Assembly: GCA_030762935.1 (NCBI GenBank)
Contig: CM060892.1
Coordinates: 86,806,827-86,870,826 of the forward strand
Direction: 5' to 3'
Length of the DNA stretch: 64,000 nt
DNA from: Hymenopus coronatus
Taxonomy: Eukaryota; Arthropoda; Insecta; Mantodea; Hymenopodidae
The notes under the pieces are model-generated. The model made no database searches. It was not told where the DNA came from and saw only the letters and a list, made by a program, of their open reading frames with translations. Shown in pieces: positions 11,451 through 22,462 of this stretch. A program made the position numbers and the translations under genes. Every line of letters begins with the position of its first letter. The first letter of the stretch is position 1.

Positions 11451-12149
11451 CCATTGACCCAAAACTACCTCTAAATAGAGTTGGTGACATTTCACGTGAT
11501 AAACAAAGAACTCAAAATTCGACCTGCTTTTAAACGACATCTGAACACGGACTTGGCTGTAAGTTAAGAGAAAGCAATCTATTTTACTGTTGAAGAAATG
11601 GCTGCGTGTTCCCTGAATGCAGTGTTGGAGTCTTGAAAGCAAGCTTGCGCAGCCGGAAATAAGTGGAGGAGGAAGCAATGACCACAACCTAATAAATGTG
11701 CTGTATTTCTTCGAGCTCCTTTTACTTTGATTGACTGGCGTGAACTGCTGTCGTGAAGGTTCCCCACCACTCCATTCGTAATTCCGCACTGATCTGCGCT
11801 CTCGACCGACTAAATGCGCAGGAGACGTTTAAGCTAAATCCAATAATATCGCGGAAATAGAAAACCACTAGTTTGGGCTTACATGGAGTCTCTCATAGAC
11901 AAAATCACTGTCATATTAGGAGGGGGGAGGGGTTGGCACAAAATCGATTTTACAACTTTCTTGCACAAACCACAAATGTGAATTTTAACAAGCAAGTCTA
12001 AAGAGGAAAAATGAAGAAGCCCTAAATTTAACAAGAATATTTAACTTCTTGTCAACTGATTCTATCTATTTGGTATGAACATTATCGGTTTAACAAAACC
12101 CACCAACACGAACAAAATTTCTGAACAAACTGTGAATCATTGACGCTTC
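11451..12149. other. Unassigned DNA upstream of the RT relic
   Basis: On the minus strand this precedes the RT fragment and may hold further decayed LINE sequence, but I could not align any conserved RT block in it. Confidence 0.4.
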
Positions 12150-12600
12150 AATGAATGAATAAGTGTATTTATTGAAATAACAGTATCATACATTGAGCTT
12201 CATCAAACGCACGGGTCCACAGACCGTATATGATTTTAAAATACACAAAATAGTAAGTAATATTAAAACCAAAACCAAAACAACAACAAAAAAGAATTAA
12301 AAATTAAACACGAAAATAAAAGTACAAGATATTCAAATACAGCAAATAAATTTAACAACACAGAGTAACCTTATTCAAATACATTAATGTACCCTATTAT
12401 AATAGACAAACAGTATTAATAGTATTAGTGTTAGACAAAAATGATAGTAGTAAATACGTTTCCCTCCATTCCTCCGTACCCCTACATCTTACCAAGATAG
12501 GAATTAACGACTCTTCCTCCTTGCAAATGAGGCAGATTCTCATACCATTCTCGTCAGTAATTTTTAGCATCCTAGTAAGATTAAGAAAACAATATAAAGC
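12150..12600 (-). pseudogene. LINE 3' end, inverted second copy
   Basis: Minus-strand text matches 6500-7155: ATTACTGACGAGAATGGTAT, ATCTGCCTCATTTGCAAGGA, then GTAGGGGTACGGAGGAATGG, and near the other end CGCACGGGTCCACAGACCGT where the partner has CGTGCGATGAAGATCAATAT. The coding part is shorter and more decayed, and the middle is replaced by AT-rich sequence. It abuts SINE S4 at 12618. Confidence 0.65.
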
Positions 12601-12616
12601 TTAGAATCGAGTAAAT

Positions 12617-12925
12617 AGCGGCGTCGTGGCAGAGTGATTAGACCGCTAGCCTCGCACCGAGGCTGCCCAAATTTATTATCAGGAAGTTGTGGTGGACAAA
12701 GTGGTGTCTGGGCGGTTTTCTCTGGATCCTACAATTTTCCCCGTCATGGCCCAAATGACCTGGTTATCGACGGACCCTTAAACACCACTCACTCACCCAC
12801 TCACTCCTCACGTTCATACCAGGTATTGGGCTGATCCGCCATTCCTGGATACTCCTCAACAGACACCTGATCCCAGTCATTAACTTCTAAGCCCTGAGGG
12901 GTGCAGAAAATCTTCCGCTTATTAC
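12617..12925 (+). mobile_element. tRNA-derived SINE, family S4
   Basis: Starts GCGGCGTCGTGGCAGAGTGA (A box GTGGCAGAGTG). The B-box region is partly deleted (CACCGAGGCTGCCCAAATTT). It continues with the family body GTGGTGGACAAAGTGG, GGGCGGTTTTCT and CCACTCACTCACCCACTCAC. Same family as 29862 and 34800. Confidence 0.75.
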
Positions 12926-13399
12926 TAAGTGGACTACTTCAATATCGTTAAGTTATACACTTCTTTTTGCATTTAAGTGCAAAATAATTAACAGAACGTT
13001 TCATAAGCATAATATAAATAAAACTAAAATAATTATATTTTTTTAAATGCTCGCATATGTAAACTCAATATTTTCAGGCTTACTGCAACCTTTAATATGT
13101 TATTACTGCGACGAAAGCGGCCCTTCCACTAAAGTGGATGACAGGATGCGCCGGAGACGCTTGGTTGCTTGGGGAGAATAAGGGTGCCCCCGTAAATTTA
13201 CATCCAGCTTACGTTAAAATGAGCAATTTATAGCAAGAATAAAACACAGATTTATGCTTTTCAGAGATGATAGTTAATTTTGGACTTAATCTTTAACATA
13301 AACAGGGCTAATATTAATTCAAGTATTAACGAGCAAAACAGAGTAATTATTATTTAGTATCTGATATTTCTCATTTAGGTATTGAACTAGTACGTTGCT
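12926..13399. other. Unassigned DNA
   Basis: AT-rich, with a short GC-richer patch at about 13110-13200 (GCGGCCCTTCCACTAAAGTG) that has no partner I can see in the window. Confidence 0.45.
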
Positions 13400-14284
13400 T
13401 TTTACTTTCTCTACACGTACTGAGTGTGTTTGGCAGAAGGAATTTTATTGCACCCAAAAATTCGATACAGAGATTTCATCTGAAATACGTTTTGAAACTC
13501 CCTGAATAAAAAAAAATGTATAAAAACGTCCGTGTGTGTCTGTCAGTGTGTGTGTGTGTGTATGTGTGTGTGTGTGTGTGTGGGCAGCATAGTTCAAACA
13601 TGAAAAGTCCAATAAATACCAAACTTGGTATTTAAGTTCAGTATCTTCCAAGGATGCGAAACAAAGATTTTTAAGAAAATCTCCCCACTCCCAATTGCAT
13701 GGAAAAATTTTCGAAAATTTTAATTTTCCCAAAATTTTTTTTAACGATTTTGATTAAAACATCGTATATTAAATATATTTACATGATAAATAAAATGTAT
13801 GTCTTGAATTCTTTTAAAATAGCCTCTGAAGGCCTCTTTTTTCGGAATGAATTTTGCTGAATTTTGCATAACTGGTAAACCGTTTGAAATAAACAAAAGC
13901 TTACTGTACAAAAAATTTAGAACTCGTTAAAACACGCAATTTATGTAATATACATTTTTACGTGAAACTGACGGTTTTAGATATTCCTTGTTACTGGTTT
14001 CATCGTAAAATACTTATACTTTTCTCATACGGGAACTTGTCAACACCTGGCCTCGCAAGGAAACGGACTTCAATCCCATAGCAACCACATTTTAAAGCAT
14101 TTGACTGTTGGTTTAGCCTAGTGTATTCCCTTATATCCCTCCTACTTACAAGTAACTGAGTAATAAGATCGTTTCTGTTAATGCTTATCCTGATTAGCAT
14201 GAAGTAGATATAATAATAAGTTTATTAACAATAATTTGTTGGCGATGTAGAGAAAGTCATGTGAATGGAACACATAAGACTTTG
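13400..14284 (-). mobile_element. R1 element, full length with long GT tract
   Basis: TTTTACTTTCTCTACACG at the left, although the hairpin palindrome is damaged here (TACTGAGTGTGTTTGGCAG). A (GT)n tract at 13544-13583 lies in the fixed position, and the rest is in order through to TGTAGAGAAAGTCATGTGAA. An extra open frame of 95 codons across the GT tract is low-complexity Thr/His. Confidence 0.85.
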
Positions 14285-14402
14285 TTGAATTCTGGGCATC
14301 CCAAAACGTGTATTTACGGTAAAATCTCAGTATTGAATTTTTGGGTGCAATACAATACCTTATCTATACACTATGTACATAGTACGTGTAGAGAAAGTAA
14401 TA
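14285..14402 (+). mobile_element. R1 element, hairpin-end fragment only
   Basis: Reads GGTAAAATCTCAGTATTGAA, GGGTGCAATACAATACC, then TATACACTATGTACATAGTA and GAGAAAGTAATAATAATA. Only the last ~115 bp at the sense 3' end are present, directly abutting the previous, opposite-facing copy. This fits a severely 5'-truncated insertion. Confidence 0.8.
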
Positions 14403-14826
14403 ATAATAGCGAAATATCGCGTATGAAGTTTAACACATTTGATATTAAAGAGAAAATTGAGGACTGATAGTTTTTGAAACAATAGGACTATTTCAGGAAT
14501 ATATTATAAAACAACAACCATTTAATTGCAGATCAATTCCAAAATTATAAAAACAGAATGAGAAAACAAAATACAACAGCTAAAACTGAAAGGTGTAATT
14601 CACCTGTAAAACATTGGTGTCCATACAGACATATCGGCTTTAAACAATTAGTATACTGTAGTCTTCAAGGTCTTGTTTAAGTCCCCCAGTACTCAGAGAG
14701 AAGTTGTTCGATTCATTTAATTGCATCTTTAATTGCATTTCGCACTACTTTTCCCTAAGGATTGTTGTTTTGAGCTTGTAAGAGAACTAATCCGTTCAAA
14801 TGGAAACCATCTTAAGTTGTGTACTA
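14403..14826. other. Unassigned AT-rich DNA
   Basis: Nothing recognised between the R1 fragment and the mariner terminal repeat. Confidence 0.5.
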
Positions 14827-14868
14827 GGGCCGGCTGATAAGTCCCAGGCCTCTCAATGAAAACAGCAT

Positions 14869-15940
14869 TTAATTTCGTTTGTTTGTTTTTTTGCTTGTTT
14901 TTTTTTTTACTTTATTTCTCAACATAATCTCCAGAAAGGCATATCGATGTTCTAATTTAATTAAACCATCTCTGTAGTGCGATTTATCAAAGTCCTCAAA
15001 AAGGCTGTTTACCGTATCAATGACCTCCCCTTTGCTGTGAAATCTTCGGCCTCCAAGAATGTTTTTGAGGTTTTGGGAACAGATGGTAGTCACTGGGTGC
15101 TAGATCTGGTGAATAGGTTGGATGTTCAAGCAATTCCAACTTTAATTATCACGTTTTTTCCATTGAATGACTGAACGATGGGCCGGAGCAATGTCGTGAT
15201 GAAACAAGAGTTTTTGTTTTGCCAAATGAGGTCGTTTTCTTTTCACCTCACCACTCAAACGTTGCAGTAACCTTGCTTGGTAGTCGCCAGTGATACTTTT
15301 ACTCTTTTCCAAGTAATCAATAAAAAAAATTCCCTGTGTATCCCAGAAAACCTCGCCATAACCTTGTTAGCTGACAATATTGACATTCCTTTTTTGGAGG
15401 TGGCTCATCTGGTGCAATCCCCTGCTTTGACTGTGATATACTTTCTGGAGAGTAGTATTTTATCCAAGTTTCATCCATGGTAATAAGCAGTCTCAAAAAT
15501 TTACTTGGACGTTTACGGTAGAGCTCCTCATTCTTAACAGAAACAGTATTTCTTTGCAACTTTTGATCAGATGTCAACAAACGCGGTATCCATCATGCTC
15601 AGACCTTGTGTAAGCCCTAAACATTACTTAAATTATTACCTGCACGTTTTTTATATATGTTTACAGCCTCTATTTCAAACAACTTTAATCTGTGGTATTT
15701 CAGTACTAAACGATGCATTTTTTCAATGATCTCTGGAGTTGTTACTTCCACAGGGCTTCTAGAGCGAGGCTCAATAGTGCTCGTACGTCCCATTTTAAAC
15801 TGTGCAACACACCTTTTAATCATTGAATATGAAGGGGCAGAGTCTTTCAATGAACTGTCCATTTCCTCCTTCATTTCTTTAGGCATTAAGCCTTTCAAAA
15901 GGAAGTATTTTATCACTGTTCGTTTTTCCAAATCCTCCAT
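14869..15940 (-). pseudogene. mariner transposase, frameshifted
   Basis: Role: DDD-type cut-and-paste transposase in the nucleus, now broken. The N-terminal DNA-binding part (15617-15940) starts MEDLEKRTVIKYFLLKG and has an MIKRCVAQFKMGRTSTIEP helix-turn-helix region. A second piece (15317-15580) carries the first catalytic Asp in TMDETWIKYY (codon near 15475). After a shift, LLFHHDIAPAHR gives the second Asp (15193-15195) and SPDLAPSDYHLF the third (15089-15091). The spacing between these two is 104 bases, one short of D34D, so a single-base deletion lies between them. The C-terminus ILGGRRF ... KSHYRDGLIKLEHR matches mariner ends. All three Asp survive, but at least three frame breaks make it non-functional. 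Confidence 0.9.
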
Positions 15941-16243
15941 TTTCGGGAAAATTTTAAAATTGTCTTGTTTAAAATGCTGTCATTCGAAAACTAAACAAGC
16001 TATTGTACTGACCTGTAAATATGGATACTAGCTAGTCTAGAGTTAAACTTGTCCATTTCCTCCTTCATTTCTTTAGGCATTAAGCCTTTCAAAAGGAAGT
16101 ATTTTATCACTGTTCGTTTTTCCAAATCCTCCATTTTCGGGAAAATTTTAAAATTGTCTTGTTTAAAATGCTGTCATTCGAAAACTAAACAAGCTATTGT
16201 ACTGACCTGTAAATATGGATACTAGCTAGTCTAGAGTTAAACT
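15856..16243. repeat. Perfect 194-bp tandem duplication in the mariner
   Basis: 15856-16049 and 16050-16243 read base for base the same. Each unit holds the first 28 or so transposase codons on the minus strand plus the 5' untranslated stretch. The outer unit's reading frame starts at 16134 and runs out after a few tens of codons. With no differences in 194 bases inside an otherwise decayed element, it is much younger than the element, or an assembly artefact. Confidence 0.95.
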
Positions 16244-16339
16244 ATACGATGCTATGCCTAACTGGCCTAGTGGCGCCATATCTGTGTGAGACCCGGGACT
16301 TATCAGCCGAACCTCTTAGGTACTTCAACAATGCATTCT

Positions 16340-16549
16340 AGCCCGCCTGGGTAGTGTGGTAGTAGCGTGTCTGCCTCACATGCAAAAGGTCGTGAGTTCG
16401 AATCTCGCTTAGGGCGAGTTACCCGAATGAGGTTTTTTTTCGGGGTTTTCCCTTATCCTCAGAAGACTAATGTCGAGTAATTTTAAGCTCCATGCACCCC
16501 GAGATCAATTTCACTCATCGTCCGATATGACCAACCGTTAAACTACAAT
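16340..16549 (+). mobile_element. tRNA-derived SINE, family S2
   Basis: AGCCCGCCTGGGTAGTGTGG head, GAGTTCGAATC B box at 16394-16404, then GGTTTTTTTTCGGGGTTTTC module and a body ending at a GATATGACCAACCGTTAAAC segment. Partner of 10810-11061. It is followed after a few bases by another SINE. Confidence 0.85.
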
Positions 16550-16555
16550 AACTGA

Positions 16556-16850
16556 CTGCCTCCGTGGTCGAGTTGTCAGTGAGCTGACTCTCATCTGGAG
16601 GTCCTGGAGTTCGATTCCCGGCTGAGACGGGGAATTTTTCTTTAACAAAACGTATTTCCTATCCGCCACAGAGTTTGGAAGTATGCATTTGAGAGTGAAT
16701 GTATGTGTGTGTGTGTGTGTGTGTGTTTGAGGAAAATAAAATGATTAAAATCCAATCTTCAGACGAGTTGTTTCTAATGCAAAGCCCCCGATATGGCCTT
16801 GAATGTTAAAGGGGGCTATATAAATGAAACAAAACAAAAAAACAAATAAA
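16556..16850 (+). mobile_element. tRNA-derived SINE, family S3
   Basis: GCCTCCGTGGTCGAGTTGTC head, GAGTTCGATTC B box at 16607-16617, and a TGAGACGGGGAATTTTTC junction. The body contains (GT)n at about 16706-16725, a TGGCCTTGAATGTTAAAGGG segment, and an A-rich tail with AAACAAAACAAAAAAAC. Only copy of this head seen in the window, so the right boundary is uncertain. Confidence 0.7.
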
Positions 16851-18017
16851 AATAATCCATTCTCAAGGTCTCCTAGTTTTAGGTAAGAAATGTAACCACA
16901 CATTATCTAGCTGTAACCTAAATTATTCCAATAATTTACAATTTTAGATAAATATTATTAATATTACCTTGAAGCTAAAATGAGAATTTATTTATTTTGT
17001 ATTTTTTTAACGACTTACTAAAAAATAACTAGGCCGGTTAATACGTAACTCGTCATTTAACAAATTAGATCCTACATAAATGATACGGCCATTTAAATGT
17101 GTAAGTTATATTTAAACACTAAATCAAGCAATCTTATACAATAGATTCACTCGGCCTTCTCTATCCAGTCATTTATTTTCGTATTTGTTTTATTCGGTGA
17201 TTTTGCATATAAATTCTTGTTTTTCACTTACTTCATTATGTATTTGCAATACATACTTTTAATACACATTTTGCATTAGACACTAGCGTGTATGAAATGT
17301 GTCCCATTCCCCTGATCACAATAGTATCTTTTCTCTCTGTAAGGTTCCACCTTAGACTCCATTTAGCTGTTATCAGTACTCTATGTGACCGGCCTGGAAA
17401 ACGGACGTAAACCCGAAACAAAGAACGATACTATAATCGATATGAAATGAAGAGACTATTCGGATATCGCTTCTAAGATAGTGTTTTTCATTGTGCTACA
17501 CAAAGAAAGGCTTAACCGAAATAATTCAGCCTTCCAGATAAAGGTGTGAAAAACACCAGCTATGAAATTTATATAAGAACGTTCATCAGGAACATTGTTC
17601 ATATGTTTTTGTTACTGTTATGTTTTATGAAGAATATAAACAAAATCTACTGACAAAATCTAGCTCCACCCCTATAGTCTGACCACCTCTGTTTTCCGAG
17701 GATAATTTAGGTGGGCCACGTTTTCAACACGTCGAGCACTCGCACATTTTTACTTAAATTGTTGAAATTATTGTTGCGTGTATCAATACTTTTTTCGTAA
17801 CACATGGTATTATGCAAGGAAGTTACAGTATAAAAAATTGAGCATTTATTCAACTAGATGCTTTAATAAACATCATAGCAAACGAGTTCCAGACCTTAAG
17901 AACAATATTTTAACTTTATATCATGTATCACATAAGAATATTAGGGATAATTATCCTCTTGCACCCAGTAGAACAAACATTATTTTCAATAAATTGTATA
18001 GTAAGTTTACGACTATG
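16851..18017. other. Unassigned AT-rich DNA
   Basis: Two short frames (61 and 81 codons) without recognisable products. No repeat identified. Confidence 0.5.
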
Positions 18018-18440
18018 GCTTAGCGCTTACCAGTTATGCAAGATTGTACAATTCTTCCCGAATGAAGAGGACTTCACAAGAGATTCCCAGAAAAATTAAG
18101 AAATTCATTTTATTTATCATGTAAATATCTTTATTATATGTTATTTTAATCTAAATCTTTAGAGTAAATTAATAGTAAAAATTGAAACAAATATTTTCCA
18201 TTTTAAGGATAATTGGACTGTGTTTTTCTTAAAAACAATCGTCTCTTATCTTTACTGCACTTATATATCAAGTTTTGCGTTTATTTTTCGTTTTTGAGCT
18301 ATACTGTTCACAGATACACGCATACAGAGAGAGAGAGAGAGAGAGAGACCTTTTTCTAAAACTGTTTATTTCTAGTTTGCGGAGGCCTCAAAACATATAT
18401 TTCTGGTAAAATATTGACTTTTTTTTCTGCAATTAAATAC
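18018..18440 (+). mobile_element. R1 element, old degenerate copy
   Basis: CTTACCAGTTATGCAAGATT, GAATGAAGAGGACTTC and TTATTTATCATGTAAATATC are R1 sense blocks. About 110 bases of unrelated AT-rich text intervene, then CGTTTTTGAGCTATACTG, a (GA)n tract at 18327-18348 where other copies have (CA)n, AACATATATTTCTGGTAAAA, and a ruined hairpin. More diverged than most copies. Confidence 0.65.
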
Positions 18441-18823
18441 CCCTTATTTACTACACGTAATAGGGAAATTGATAAAATAAAATTAATTTTAAATGCTCGG
18501 ACAAGTCATATTTCATATTTTCAAAACTTCTGGAGCTTTTATGTCTCTATTATTAGTATATTTTTGCTTAATTAAATTTTTATTCGAAAACCCTTAACCT
18601 AAAATGATAAAAAAAAACTTTTTCGTGCTAAATAATTAAGTCATATTGATATCATGATACCACTTGTGTCAAAGTCTGTGAAAGACATAGTCTACTCCTT
18701 AGGTTATTGTAATATGTAAGAAGAATATAAGAATACTATTTTGTATAAATGATAAATACATAAAGAATTATATAAAATTTTGATTGGGTTTAGTTCATCT
18801 TCATCTTCTTATTGTCCCCTCCC

Positions 18824-19105
18824 TTATGCCCTTTCGAGTGTCAGGTTTCCTAAGCCGGTCATGATCCATTTCCTATATTTTGTCCTATCCCTAGTTAGTT
18901 GTTCAACTTCCCTCAAAGTCTTTCCTTTCTTATTCACTATTTTCTCTACATAATCGCTCCATTCTATTTTTGATCGCCCTCTCCCTCTTCTTCCTTCCCC
19001 TCTGGCCAAACATACTTGCTTCGGTTTCCTGCTCTCATCCATCCTATTTGTGTGTCCAAACAATTTAAAACATTTGTCTCTATCTTTTTGTTACTGATTC
19101 TTGTT
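18824..19105 (-). pseudogene. LINE ORF2 C-terminal fragment
   Basis: A 79-codon minus frame reads MFGHTNRMDESRKPKQ ... GEGRRGRGRSKIEWSDYV ... GKTLREVEQLTRDRTKYRKW. This is the usual end of insect non-LTR retrotransposon polyproteins (WFGHVxRM ... GRRxRGRPxxxWxD ... DRxxWRxW). The upstream palm and fingers are absent, as in a 5'-truncated insertion. The frame is open, so this copy is younger than the RT relic near 11.3 kb, but it cannot function alone. Confidence 0.85.
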
Positions 19106-20134
19106 TAAGGATGTTCCTTATTTTACAGTTTCTTATCCTGTCCCTTCTAGTTTCTGCACTTTCTTTTAGCGTGTTATCACACATGATGGAGATAGCGGTG
19201 AATGGAGAAAAAAAGATGCATTTATTTTCAACATCTTTTCTAACATATCTATGCTCTTATGAAGTTAGAGCGCAGAACTTCCATTTACGCTAGATACACT
19301 GATCACAAGGAAGAAAGGCGGACATTATTCAACACCTCTGTACTCTATTCTACTAGCTTTGCTCCGCAATTCGAACAGTTATTTGCGCATGCAGTCAAGG
19401 GAGGCAACAACATTCAGCAAACTTCACTATATGACATTTCTCGAGTGACGATGGTAGTAATCAAGACAGTCGTTCAGTCTTGCAGACGCCAAAGTCTGAA
19501 GCCAAATTTATTCCATTTTATTAGGGCTGCACGATATGATAATCAACTACCAGCAAGCAAAACTGAAAAGTTACGAAGAAAATACAAAAGGGTTTCCCCT
19601 CTTTGGAGCGCGAAAACAACTTGCTTGAAAAATATTACTGTACAGAAGAAATCGGTTAGCTTAAATCATACTACACTCGTTAGATTATAGAACAACATTA
19701 ATGTATGAAAAATCCCTTAATTTGTTATTTATCGACTACATCGCTTCAAGCAAATGGTAAGATAACTTTACTGTGTGAAATACCTCGCTTACAGCGGTTG
19801 AATTGAAAATTAGTATACCAAGATATAATACTTGCCAAAGTGAAGCGCTCGAACTCGTTTTGGAATTCGTTCCCAAAAGGCTGTGCAACTTTCGGAAACT
19901 GGCGTAAAGATGTGTGAACTACTAAATTTCAGAAACTGCAGAATGCATTATTATTTGCAAGTTTTCAATATATTTATAGAGCAGGAAAAAAGTACCTTTA
20001 AATAGGTTGTTTTTTTCAGAATATGTTTCGTAATAACTCCCGTTATAGAACTACAGACGGTGAATAAATGATAGATTAAATGAAATTATTATTTAGAAAG
20101 AAAGTTTGGAAAGTCAACGTATCTGGTGTAAGTT
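19106..20134. other. Unassigned DNA with the longest unexplained + frame
   Basis: Holds a 143-codon + frame at 19259-19690, basic and rich in Ser, Thr, Arg and Lys, with no signal peptide, membrane segment or motif that I recognise. I see no repeat partner in the window. Chance or a decayed gene are both possible; I do not call it as a gene. Confidence 0.35.
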
Positions 20135-20262
20135 CAAGGTGCCAGCTATGAAAACTGAGGAAAACCCGAAAAAACCACACACACATACATAATCAGATAG
20201 TCAGGTAAGCCCTGGATTTGAACCGTGGACCTACAGTAATTCGAGAGCCGTAACGGTCTAGA
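20135..20262 (-). mobile_element. tRNA-derived SINE, family S7 (degenerate)
   Basis: On the minus strand: GTCCACGGTTCAAATCCAGG B-box region, ACCTGACTATC, a TG-rich tract, then GGTTTTTTCGGGTTTTCCTC. The module after the tract is the one shared by S2 and S7, and the order matches S7 at 35238. Confidence 0.6.
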
Positions 20263-21389
20263 ATGCGACGGACCTTCTCTTCTTAGCAAGCGAATGTCCT
20301 TCAGCGCTAGCTGGCGCATGACTGGTTGGAGAGAGATAAACGGAGGCTAATTGAGAAGGGTATGAAAACTTCCGTATCTTCCCTTATCGTAAAGAATATT
20401 CTCGAAACTCTTGCTGGTATAAAACAGAGCACACTCGCCGCGGCAGCAGGTTGTTGATGCGACATATACTAATATTGCGTGCTGTTCTTCAAGCATGAGT
20501 GAGCAATCGGGGAAGAGAGAAGAGATGGGTTTGACATTCTAAGAAGTAACATAAAGAGAGAAGAGACTTTTCGTGTAAGGTTTATTGCAACATTACAAAG
20601 AAAAATCAAAGTAAGAATGGAGAAAAAGTTCACACTATTCTAAAACCAAAATTAAATTTCCAGAAACTCTGAAATAAAACAGGAAATATCTTAATTGGGA
20701 ATGGTCTACAATGAATAATGATTTAAATTAACTATTTTAGCATTTGTAGTTAATTTATCTCTCCTCTAAAGCTGAATTTGGTTTCATTTTAGAAATTAGC
20801 TCTTTTGCACTCGTATACTTCAGGCATATTTAAGATAATCGTCACCCCTTATAATACTATGGTATGTAATACAGATGGATATATTTCAAGTCCGGAAACG
20901 CTTGAGGTTAAGCATTATTCTTCTTCATGCTAAGGCAGACATGTCAAAGTAAGCTGATTAGCCCAATGACGTTTAGCCTCCTGATGGAACTCAAAATTTC
21001 TAAAACAGAGAAGACAAGAGGATGATAATCATAATTACACTTTTTTTAGGGACACGTAACTATATAGTCAAATAATCAAAACGTATATTATGTTATTTTT
21101 TATGTTGTATACAATTTGAACGAACACACTAAAAATGAAATAATGGTTTCTCAGAATTTAAAGAAGATTATATAAAACACTGCAAAATTCAAAATCTGTA
21201 ATATATTTCCATTTGATATAAATAAGCAAATCCTATAGATATAGCATTTTAACGAAGTCCTATGCGTAGATTCAAAACTATACACAATTATACACCACAG
21301 CTACTTAGATAAAATTCATATTTTTGTGCATTTCAATATCCCAGATATGATATTATTTCAATTCCAATTCTCCATCTTCTCTCTATTTT
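20263..21389. other. Unassigned DNA
   Basis: A TATAAAA at 20418-20424 precedes a GC-richer patch and a 15-codon frame, too little to call a gene. The rest is AT-rich and unassigned. Confidence 0.45.
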
Positions 21390-21510
21390 TCTTTACCGCG
21401 CGCGCGCACGCACACACACACACACATTACATACAGATTGGGGTAGGATTCAGGGGATCTCAGCATGTTTAATTCTGTTGAAATATCGATATCCATTTTT
21501 GAGAATAATG
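21390..21510 (+). mobile_element. R1 element, hairpin-side relic
   Basis: A CG/CA tract (21396-21426) is followed by GGATTCAGGGGATCTCAGCA, GTTGAAATATCGATATCC and ATTTTTGAG, which track the R1 order CA tract, GGACC block, GAAATCTCGGTATCGAAT. No hairpin survives. One of the oldest copies. Confidence 0.55.
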
Positions 21511-22279
21511 TACAATATAGCTATCATAAGTAAAAGGTAAAGAAGAAAACAATCGATTCAGCTAACTCAACGACAATATATGTACATACATAAAAGATTT
21601 ATTTAAATCATCAGTCCTCCAATTAGGTTGACCACACCGATCTTGAATATAATACTATACAAAGTGTTGAAACAACAAATGATAAATTAACTAAATGTTT
21701 TACAGTTGAACAGTAATTAGTTTTCAATAAAAACATCTAAAAAGTTAAATGATTTACAGTTAAAAAGGTTAAAGATTAATCAATGCTCAATCATTAATGG
21801 TGAAAATTAGGCTATTTTTTTAAATATCTACAACGAATCTCACAGTATTTGTAAAATAATAATTTTAATCTCCTGGAATTTTAAGTTAAGGCTGGAATTT
21901 GCAATAAGTTTTTGGTGTACCCAGGAAAAGCGCATATTGCCCTGAAAAGACAATTCATTGTTTTATTGCTTCTTAGAAAATAGTGGAATACAAGTAATTT
22001 TGACAACTCAGATTTTCAGCGTATTAAAACTACTACCCTTCCCTACTGCTCCCCTACCTGAAGACGTAAGGGACTGCCGGAACGTTATACTGTTCAAGCA
22101 GAAAAATAAGGCATACATTGACAATGAAACCTAATCTGCTGTTGTATTAAGATGATAAATACATCACTACATTCATTTACTGTATTAATACTTTATGTTC
22201 TAGCAAGTAATATACATTTTAATTTTAATTATCACTAATATGCGGTTCAACTCACATAAATATTCCACTTAAATAATTT
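21511..22279. other. Unassigned DNA with a degenerate Penelope-like motif
   Basis: CCTGAAGACG at 22057-22066 with CCGGAACGTT ending at 22086 echoes the CTGAAGA ... GAAACGTT core seen intact at 62147-62180, but no long stem surrounds it. Otherwise AT-rich and unassigned. Confidence 0.3.
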
Positions 22280-22462
22280 TGTTTACAGATTTTCTTTTTT
22301 TCTTTCATTTCAGTATACTTGTTGCACATTTTTATATTTGTTTTTATTAAGTTGTATAGAATTGCATTTTTTCTTTATTCATTGTATCACTACCGCATTG
22401 AATTTAACGTATTGCCTTATAGAGTGGAAGAGACTCCAACCAGGATAAATAAATAAATTATC
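22280..22462 (+). mobile_element. Probable LINE 3' UTR with (TAAA) tail
   Basis: AT-rich text with GCCTTATAGAGTGGAAGAGA and ACTCCAACCAGG, then ATAAATAAATAAAT. This combination is common at the 3' ends of arthropod CR1/Jockey-type LINEs. No coding part is present and there is no second copy here, so the call rests on form alone. Confidence 0.4.

Larger units (their letters stand above)
14827..16316 (-). mobile_element. mariner transposon, nearly complete, with internal duplication
   Basis: About 1.49 kb between inverted ends that share CGGCTGATAAGTCCC (left 14831-14845; right complement near 16296-16310), with TA close to both outer edges as mariners require. The transposase gene lies on the minus strand (separate entry). 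A perfect 194-bp direct duplication covers 15856-16049 and 16050-16243 and includes the transposase start codon. Size, ends and the D34D motif fit the mariner family. Confidence 0.9.

Noticed and set aside
11334..11789. 151-codon minus frame as an intact gene
   Set aside because: Its C-terminal part is the start of a frameshifted reverse-transcriptase palm (RIEIKNKTIHLLLFA before the shifted DDQV). The rest is unrecognised.
16556..16630. Functional tRNA gene
   Set aside because: A and B boxes are present, but the acceptor arms do not pair and a SINE body follows. The same holds for the heads at 1752, 34800, 35637 and 34106 (minus).
19259..19690. 143-codon + frame as a gene
   Set aside because: No recognisable domain, no supporting splice or promoter context, and composition like the flanks. 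Length alone is not convincing in 64 kb.
20418..20510. TATAAAA followed by an ATG at 20495 as a promoter and gene start
   Set aside because: The frame ends after 15 codons and no downstream exon is recognisable.
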